From contig NZ_CP108581.1 in assembly GCF_036010665.1 (NCBI RefSeq), positions 6,753,501 through 6,817,500 of the forward strand: a DNA stretch of 64,000 nucleotides, written 5' to 3'. The position numbers and the translations under genes were made by a program. The notes below the pieces were generated by a model. That model did no database searches, was not told where the DNA came from, and worked only from the letters and a program-made list of their open reading frames with translations. Below are positions 58,528-64,000 of the stretch, piece after piece (positions within the stretch are counted from its first letter, which is position 1; every line of letters begins with the position of its first letter). Source of the stretch: Microbispora sp. NBC_01189 (GTDB lineage Bacteria; Actinomycetota; Actinomycetes; Streptosporangiales; Streptosporangiaceae).

Positions 58528-59280
58528 TCAGATGGGGCCGCGGCCGTCGTCGAGGTCCATCGGCCACGGCGACTCGCTGCCACTCCCGGACGGGCCGGGG
58601 GTGGGCCGCTGCGGCACCGGCGAAGCGGGCTCGGGCGGCGGGCTGGGCACGAACTGCGTGTTCGGCAGCGGCCGGGCCGGTTCCTGCTCGTCCTCGCCGC
58701 GGAAGAGCAGCAGCCACGCGGCCACGAGGAGCACGAGCACCAGCGTGGCCAGCAGCGTCGAGGCGAGCACGACCGAGCGCCGGGTGGCGACCGCCGGAGG
58801 CGGCGGGGCGGGCGGGCCGGGCACCGCGGGGGTGGCGTCGCCCTGCCAGTAGTGCAGGAAGTCGGGTCCGTGCCGCTGCCCGATGAGCGTGCCGGACACC
58901 GTGACCGGATCGAGGAACCGCTCGGCCCCCGGGGCGTTCGGCGCGTACGGCACGGCCACCCAGGGGGCGGGGCCGTCGTCGTGCATGGCCAGGACGGGCG
59001 GCGTGTCGGGGGTGCCACGGCCGCGCATCCGGTCGACCAGCGTGGCGCCCCACCCGAGCACGCCCGTACGGCCCTGCCGCTCGGCCTCTCTGATCGCGGT
59101 GACGAACCGGTCCCGGGCCGCCGCGTCGAGGGCGGCGCCGCTGCTGAGGACCGCCACCGACACCACCCGGCCGTCGGGTGCCTGGCCCAGGTAGACGAGC
59201 CCGGCCTGGGCCGTGCGCAGGCGCGCCTGCAGAGTGATCGGCCCCACGTGGGTCGGGTCGCCGTACTGAAGAGGGGTCAC
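58528..59280 (-). CDS. Membrane protein with degenerate kinase N-lobe
   Basis: A 250-residue protein from GTG 59280 (GGAGGAG five bases upstream). The first 80 residues mimic the start of actinobacterial Ser/Thr kinases (YGDPTHVGPITLQARLRTAQ, GLVYLGQAPDGRVV), but the glycine loop is lost, VAVK is replaced by SVAVLS without Lys, and no catalytic loop follows. A Pro-rich link, one transmembrane helix (VVLASTLLATLVLVLLVAAW) and a 55-residue Pro/Ser outer tail complete it. It may be a pseudokinase-like sensor or scaffold. It is divergent from the MoxR operon. Confidence 0.72.
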   Translation of the reverse strand: MTPLQYGDPTHVGPITLQARLRTAQAGLVYLGQAPDGRVVSVAVLSSGAALDAAARDRFVTAIREAERQGRTGVLGWGATLVDRMRGRGTPDTPPVLAMHDDGPAPWVAVPYAPNAPGAERFLDPVTVSGTLIGQRHGPDFLHYWQGDATPAVPGPPAPPPPAVATRRSVVLASTLLATLVLVLLVAAWLLLFRGEDEQEPARPLPNTQFVPSPPPEPASPVPQRPTPGPSGSGSESPWPMDLDDGRGPI

Positions 59281-59407
59281 CATCTCCTCCACATCAAAAC
59301 ACACAAACACGACGACACATGGGCGCGACAGGGGGTGTGGCGCGCGCCCGGACGGGCAAATGGGAGAGAAATGGATTCTCCAGCCGAGTCACGGTTGAAT
59401 AACGAGC

Positions 59408-60451
59408 ATGACCGTTGCCGATGAACGCAGTGACCCCGAGCCCGGCAAGGGCGTCGCGGAGCAGGAGGACGGGGAGGCTCGGCTGGATTCCCTGATGAAC
59501 GCGCTCGCCGAAGTCCGCCGTGTGATCGTCGGGCAGGACCACATGGTCGAGCGGCTGCTGGTGGCGCTGCTCGCCCGGGGGCACTGCCTGCTCGAAGGCG
59601 TGCCGGGGGTGGCCAAGACCCTCGCGGCCTCGACGCTGGCCGTCGTGACCGGCGGCTCGTTCGCCCGGATCCAGTTCACCCCCGACCTCGTGCCCAGCGA
59701 CATCGTCGGCACCCGCGTCTACCATCCCGGTTCCGAGAGCTTCGACGTCGAGCTGGGGCCGGTGTTCGTGAACTTCCTGCTGGCCGACGAGATCAACCGC
59801 GCCCCGGCGAAGGTGCAGTCGGCGCTGCTGGAGGTGATGGCCGAGCGGCAGGTCACGCTGGCCGGGCGGACCCACCCGCTGCCCCGCCCGTTCATTGTGC
59901 TCGCCACCCAGAACCCGATCGAGTCCGAGGGCGTCTACCCGCTGCCCGAGGTGCAGCGCGACCGGTTCCTGTTCCGCGTGCTGGTGTCCCACCCGAGCGC
60001 CCACGAGGAGCTGGAGATCCTCCAGCGGATGAGCGTCCGGCCGCCGGTGCCGCGGCCGGTGCTCGACCCGGCCACCCTGCTGCGGCTGCAGGACATGGCC
60101 GAGGAGGTCTCGGTCCACCAGCTCGTGGCCGACTACGTCGTACGGCTGGTCATGGCGACGCGGACCCCGTCGGAGTACGGCCTGCCCGAACTGGAGGACA
60201 CGATCGAGATCGGGGTGAGCCCCCGGGCGACGCTGGGCCTGATCTCCGCCGGGCGGGCGCTCGCCCTGCTGCGCGGGCGCGACTACCTGCTGCCCGACGA
60301 CATCCGCGACGTCGCCGTGGACGTGATGGCGCACCGGCTGATGCTCACCTTCGACGCGCTGGCCGACGAGGTGGAGCCCGCCGAGGTCGTCGGGCGGATC
60401 CTGCGGGCCGTGCCGCCGCCCCTCGTGGTGTGGAACCAGGGCATGCGATGA
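59408..60451 (+). CDS. MoxR-family AAA+ ATPase
   Basis: A 347-residue AAA ATPase. Walker A is [16 protein letters not shown] (GxxGxxKT), Walker [20 protein letters not shown], sensor 1 [10 protein letters not shown], and the arginine finger region [10 protein letters not shown]; the C-terminal lid includes [20 protein letters not shown]. MoxR ATPases work as chaperones with VWA and DUF58 partners, which follow here in overlapping order. The operon may mature a membrane or secreted protein complex. Confidence 0.95.
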   Translation: MTVADERSDPEPGKGVAEQEDGEARLDSLMNALAEVRRVIVGQDHMVERLLVALLARGHCLLEGVPGVAKTLAASTLAVVTGGSFARIQFTPDLVPSDIVGTRVYHPGSESFDVELGPVFVNFLLADEINRAPAKVQSALLEVMAERQVTLAGRTHPLPRPFIVLATQNPIESEGVYPLPEVQRDRFLFRVLVSHPSAHEELEILQRMSVRPPVPRPVLDPATLLRLQDMAEEVSVHQLVADYVVRLVMATRTPSEYGLPELEDTIEIGVSPRATLGLISAGRALALLRGRDYLLPDDIRDVAVDVMAHRLMLTFDALADEVEPAEVVGRILRAVPPPLVVWNQGMR

Positions 60452-61368
60452 GCGGCGCGAACCCCGACCAGGCGCTGCGGCGGCTGGAGCTCACGGTGGT
60501 GCGGCGGCTCGACGGGCTGCTGCAGGGCCGCCACCAGGGGCTGATTCCCGGGCCGGGCAGCGAGCACGGCGACAGCCGGGTGTACGTGCCCGGCGAGGAC
60601 GACGTGCGCCGCATGGACTGGGCGGTCACCGCCCGCACGACGGTCCCGCACGTGCGGGACCTGATCGCCGACCGGGAGCTGGAGACCTGGGCGCTGGCCG
60701 ACCTTTCGGCCAGCATGGAGTTCGGCACCGCCGAGGTCTCCAAACGCGACCTGGTGATCTCCGCCGTGGGGGCGATCGGGATCCTCGCCGGGCGGGTGGG
60801 CGACCGGTTCGGCGCCTACGTCCTGTACGGCGACGACGTGCACCGGTATCCGGCCCGGCAGGGCCGGCCCCGGCTGTACGCGTTACTGCACTCGTTGCTC
60901 GGCGCGCCGCCCGCGCAGGGCTCGGTCGATCTCGGGGAGGGTCTGGAGATGATGGCGGCGGCACACCGCAAACGGGGGCTGCGGGTGGTCGTCTCCGACT
61001 TCCTCGACCCGGCCGGCTCCTGGGAGGCGCCACTGCGCCGCCTGGCCGCGCGGCACCAGGTGCTGGCCGTGGAGGTGGTCGACCCGCGCGAGCTGGAGCT
61101 TCCCGACGTGGGTTTCGTCACCCTCACCGACCCGGAGACCGGGCGCTCGCGCGGCGTCCACCTGTCGCGCGGGCTCAGAGAGCGGTACGCCGAGGCGGCG
61201 GCCGAGCAGCGCTGGGAGATCCGTACGGCGCTGCGCCGGGCCGGGGCCGCGCACCTGGTCCTGCGCACCGACCGCGACTGGGTGGTCGACCTCGCCGGGT
61301 TCGTGCTGCGGCAGCGGCGCACGGCCCATCTGATGCGGCGGGCCGCGGGCAGGAGGGCGGGCGCGTGA
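60448..61368 (+). CDS. DUF58 domain protein
   Basis: A 306-residue protein coupled to the MoxR gene by an ATGA overlap. [20 protein letters not shown] is the DUF58 hallmark, [20 protein letters not shown] a VWA-like MIDAS remnant (DLSASM), and [11 protein letters not shown] the following strand. These proteins are presumed partners of MoxR in assembling or activating complexes. Its ATG was chosen for the overlap with the stop. Confidence 0.93.
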   Translation: MSGANPDQALRRLELTVVRRLDGLLQGRHQGLIPGPGSEHGDSRVYVPGEDDVRRMDWAVTARTTVPHVRDLIADRELETWALADLSASMEFGTAEVSKRDLVISAVGAIGILAGRVGDRFGAYVLYGDDVHRYPARQGRPRLYALLHSLLGAPPAQGSVDLGEGLEMMAAAHRKRGLRVVVSDFLDPAGSWEAPLRRLAARHQVLAVEVVDPRELELPDVGFVTLTDPETGRSRGVHLSRGLRERYAEAAAEQRWEIRTALRRAGAAHLVLRTDRDWVVDLAGFVLRQRRTAHLMRRAAGRRAGA

Positions 61369-62312
61369 CCTTCCTGTCCCCCGGCTGGCTCTGGCTGTTC
61401 GTCCTGGTCACCGCGATGGTCGCGGCGTACGTGGCGCTGCAGTTCGCCCGCCGCCGCTACACGCTGCGCTTCACCAACCTGGCGCTGCTGTCGCTGGTGG
61501 CGCCGGAGCGGCCCTCGTGGCGGCGGCACGTGCCGGCGGTGCTGTTCCTCGTCATGATGGCCCTGCTGGTCATGGGCGCGGCCAGGCCCGCGGGCGCGGT
61601 CAAGGTGCCCAGGGACCGGGCCACCATCATGATCGCCGTGGACGTGTCGCTGTCGATGGATGCCAACGACGTCGCGCCCACCCGGCTCGTCGCGGCCAAG
61701 CAGGCCGCCCAGCAGTTCGTCCGGGACCTGCCGGACCGGTTCAACGTCGGGGTGGTGGCCTTCGCCCGGTCGGCGGCCGTGGTGATCTCCCCCACGACCG
61801 ACCACGCGGCCGTGACCACCGCGATCTCCAGCCTGACCACCCGGGCTGGCACGGCGATCGGCGAGGCGGTGTTCAACTCGCTCGACTCGATCAGGTCGTT
61901 CGACCAGCGGGCGATGACCGATCCGCCGCCCGCGGCGATCGTGCTGCTGTCGGACGGCGACAACACCTCCGGCCGGTCGGTCAACGAGGCCGTGGAGGCG
62001 GCGGTCGGCGCCAAGGTGCCGGTGTCCACGATCGCGTACGGCACGCCGGAGGGCACCGTGACGATCGACAACCGGTCGGTGCAGGTGCCGGTCAACAAGG
62101 CCACCCTGCAGTCGTTGTCGGACGGCACCGGGGGCCGGGCGTACACCGCCGAGTCGGGCAGCGAACTGCGGGACGTCTACGCGCAGATCGGCACCTCGCT
62201 CGGCTTCAAGGTGGTGCATCAGGAGATCACCCAGCGGTTCCTCGTCGCCGCGATCATCGCCGGGATGCTCGCCGCCGCCGCGGCCATGCTGCTCGGCGCC
62301 CGCATCCCCTGA
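61365..62312 (+). CDS. VWA-domain membrane protein (BatA-like)
   Basis: A 315-residue protein overlapping the DUF58 gene by GTGA. Two N-terminal helices ([37 protein letters not shown]), a VWA domain with intact MIDAS ([11 protein letters not shown], and Asp in [10 protein letters not shown]) and a C-terminal helix ([20 protein letters not shown]) give the BatA/BatB layout. It binds a metal-dependent ligand outside or at the membrane and works with MoxR and DUF58. Confidence 0.93.
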   Translation: MTFLSPGWLWLFVLVTAMVAAYVALQFARRRYTLRFTNLALLSLVAPERPSWRRHVPAVLFLVMMALLVMGAARPAGAVKVPRDRATIMIAVDVSLSMDANDVAPTRLVAAKQAAQQFVRDLPDRFNVGVVAFARSAAVVISPTTDHAAVTTAISSLTTRAGTAIGEAVFNSLDSIRSFDQRAMTDPPPAAIVLLSDGDNTSGRSVNEAVEAAVGAKVPVSTIAYGTPEGTVTIDNRSVQVPVNKATLQSLSDGTGGRAYTAESGSELRDVYAQIGTSLGFKVVHQEITQRFLVAAIIAGMLAAAAAMLLGARIP

Positions 62313-62438
62313 CCGGATCACGCTCGCGTCCCGGCGACCGGCTGCGCCTCACGGACCGCCGCGCCGCCGGGCGGCGAGGTCGGCCGGGCCGGTGAGTTTG
62401 GAGAGCGGCCGTGTGCGCGCCGGTGGCTTCGGTGGCCC

Positions 62439-63326
62439 TCACTGCGGGCGAACGGCGACCGATTCGGCGGAGAGCGTGACCTCGACGGTGATGTACGGAT
62501 TGTCCAGCCGCGGGAGCTGAAGCCCACGCGTGAACTCCTCCGCGTCGTCCGGCATCACCTTCGGCTGCAGTGTGACCTTGATCTGGCCGGTGTCGTCGTC
62601 CGGGTGCGCCGTCATCGTGGCCACATCGGGACGGGACCGGAGCCGGGAGACGACCGTGTCCTGGGCCCGCCGGAGCTCCGCGGCCGAGAATCCCTTGCCG
62701 CCGATCAGGGTGACCTCCATGGGGAGGGTCCTGGCCAGCTCGATCGCGCGGGCCGGGATGGGGCCCTTGAAACCGACGCGCAGCCCCCGGTGGTCGTCGA
62801 CGTACCGGACGCCGGAGATCTCTTCGGGGAACTCCGCGTTCAGTTGGGCGATCACCCGGCTGTCGGACGACTGTGCGCCGAAGCGGTCGATGGCCTCCTC
62901 GTAGGAGATGCCCTCCGATCTGGCGATGGTCCCGAGGTCGACCAGCTCGGCGTAGGGAATGCCGTCGATCGTCACGTCCGGGTCGGTCACCGCGGGGTCG
63001 TACCCCTCGAAGTCCGTCGGCCTGGGCGAGGCGGTGGCGGCTACCCGGCTCGCGTACTGCTTGACGACCTCCTCCAGGGGCCGGCCCGATGACGCGGCCT
63101 CCCGCTTGAGCCGCTCCAGGGTGGGCCGATGCGCCTTGGGCTGATCGGCCCGCGGCAACACGATCGTCTCGGTCCCGCCCACAGTGGATACCCGAGCGGC
63201 ACCAGGCTGGCCGCAGGCGCACAACGACGCGAGCACCGCGACGGCGGCCAAACGCGATCTCCTCACACCTGAAGGACGCGCCACCGGCCTGGACGGTTCA
63301 TCCGATCGATCGTCCCCAGCCGTCAC
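62439..63326 (-). CDS. Exported protein resembling a streptogrisin-type prodomain
   Basis: A 295-residue protein from a GTG. After about 22 residues an export signal (RSRLAAVAVLASLCACGQPG) ends in an imperfect lipobox with Cys. The rest, including VKQYASRVAATASPRP, FPEEISGVRYVDDHRGLRVG and PIPARAIELARTLPMEVTLI, has the alternating alpha/beta pattern of the prodomains of S1E proteases, but no protease domain follows. It could be a lipid-anchored inhibitor or a foldase-like protein. Assignment is tentative. Confidence 0.65.
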   Translation of the reverse strand: MTAGDDRSDEPSRPVARPSGVRRSRLAAVAVLASLCACGQPGAARVSTVGGTETIVLPRADQPKAHRPTLERLKREAASSGRPLEEVVKQYASRVAATASPRPTDFEGYDPAVTDPDVTIDGIPYAELVDLGTIARSEGISYEEAIDRFGAQSSDSRVIAQLNAEFPEEISGVRYVDDHRGLRVGFKGPIPARAIELARTLPMEVTLIGGKGFSAAELRRAQDTVVSRLRSRPDVATMTAHPDDDTGQIKVTLQPKVMPDDAEEFTRGLQLPRLDNPYITVEVTLSAESVAVRPQ

Positions 63327-63444
63327 GTTTGTGTGACGCCGTGAAATGCCCGCCCTTCGGCGCCGGGCTCCTCGGGTCCGCCGGCCTGGCCGGATCGGCC
63401 GTCCGTGGAGATCACCGCTCGGCGGCGTTGGTACGTTTGGGCAC

Positions 63445-64000
63445 GTGGCCCATTACTTCGAGGAGCGTCCCGAGGCGGACAGCCGGCCGGGGACGGTCAC
63501 CCTGGTCCTCCCGGATCTGCACCTGCGCCTGGAGACCGACAGCGGGGTGTTCTCCCCCGAGCGGATCGACGCCGGGACCCGGGTGCTGCTGGAGACCGTG
63601 CCCGCGCCTCCGGCCGAAGGCGACCTGCTCGACCTGGGCTGCGGCTACGGCCCGATCGCGCTGACCATGGCGTCCCGGGCGCCGGGGGCGCGGGTGTGGG
63701 CCGTCGACGTGAACCGCCGCTCGGTGGAGCTGTGCTGCCGGAACGCCGCGAGCGCCGGCCTTGACAAAGTAAGGTCGGCGCACGCCGACGAGGTGCCGGA
63801 CGACGTGAGGTTCCGGGCCATCTGGTCGAACCCCGCCATCCGGATCGGGAAGGCCGCGCTCCACGCCATGCTCACGCGGTGGCTCGACCGGCTCACCCCC
63901 GACGGCAGCGCGTACCTCGTCGTGCAGAAGCACCTGGGCTCCGACTCGCTGCAGCGCTGGCTGACCGAGCAGGGCTGGCCCGCATCGCGGCTGGCCTCCC
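63445..64000 (+). CDS. SAM-dependent methyltransferase, RsmC-like (runs past the window)
   Basis: The first 185 residues of a class I methyltransferase from GTG 63445, seven bases after TACGTT (leaderless). HYFEERPEADSRPGTV, LRLETDSGVFSPERID and the SAM loop LLDLGCGYGPIAL are typical of the small-ribosomal-subunit G-methyltransferase type (RsmC/RlmG). The substrate motif, usually NPPI, reads SNPAIRIGK. VVQKHLGSDSLQRWL follows. Cut by the window end. It is divergent from the exported protein gene. Confidence 0.9.
   Translation, partial: MAHYFEERPEADSRPGTVTLVLPDLHLRLETDSGVFSPERIDAGTRVLLETVPAPPAEGDLLDLGCGYGPIALTMASRAPGARVWAVDVNRRSVELCCRNAASAGLDKVRSAHADEVPDDVRFRAIWSNPAIRIGKAALHAMLTRWLDRLTPDGSAYLVVQKHLGSDSLQRWLTEQGWPASRLAS

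Overview
The window is very GC-rich (about 70 %) with strong G/C bias at third codon positions, many GTG starts and many start codons lying 7-8 bases after a TANNNT -10 box (probable leaderless transcripts). The families present (MoxR-DUF58-VWA operon, type-2 ArgG, Rv2578c-type radical SAM protein, Clp_N-HTH protein, CBM2 enzymes, RsbW-like ATPase, WYL regulator) point to a filamentous actinomycete. A member of the Streptosporangiales (Nonomuraea/Streptosporangium-like) is my inference from general resemblance, not a computed placement.

Layout. 0-1.2 kb: PadR regulator with two DUF1048 proteins. 1.2-5.4 kb: radical SAM protein divergent from a copper-linked set (CopC, cupredoxin-like lipoprotein, polytopic membrane protein). 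5.4-11.7 kb: remnant of an ECF sigma gene, TatA, an ArsR regulator overlapping a P-type ATPase of the Mg2+ (P3B) type, a tiny membrane protein and a CASTOR/POLLUX-like ion channel. 11.8-16.2 kb: SMR drug exporter with TetR regulator, DUF952, VOC and AraC proteins, argG. 16.2-21.7 kb: three-gene ABC-2 exporter, universal stress protein, RsbW-like ATPase, DUF3224, lipid kinase. 21.7-22.8 kb: a gene-poor kilobase with three strong inverted repeats. 22.8-30 kb: secreted four-Cys protein, decayed phosphotransferase gene, L7/L12-like membrane protein, tyrosine recombinase, CBM2-pectinesterase, HAD hydrolase, remnant of an arsenate-reductase-like gene, purB. 30-36 kb: RND pump divergent from MarR, SDR, a small Gly/Gln/Asn-rich protein, a PNPOx-like protein. 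36-47 kb: secreted arabinofuranosidase-like enzyme with Fn3 and CBM2, a scar of fused gene fragments, a 2212-residue LamG-repeat protein, and a second scar with a truncated phage-type DNA methylase beginning in a perfect 46-bp palindrome. 47-54 kb: WYL regulator, NarL-type two-component system, Lnt-like acyltransferase, secreted sorbosone-dehydrogenase-like protein with CBM2, Clp_N-HTH protein. 54-64 kb: ArsI/CadI with its ArsR regulator, DeoR regulator with an MFS exporter, TSUP permease, a degenerate kinase-lobe membrane protein, MoxR-DUF58-VWA operon, an exported protein, and the start of a methyltransferase gene that runs off the end.

The window reads as accessory chromosome of a soil saprophyte: polysaccharide-degrading enzymes with CBM2 modules, metal and drug resistance units each with a local regulator and visible operator candidates, and few essential genes (argG, purB, tatA). 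At least five decayed genes show repeated insertion and deletion. The most unusual locus is the LamG giant gene with no evident signal peptide, lying between two mobile-element scars; its function cannot be read from sequence alone.
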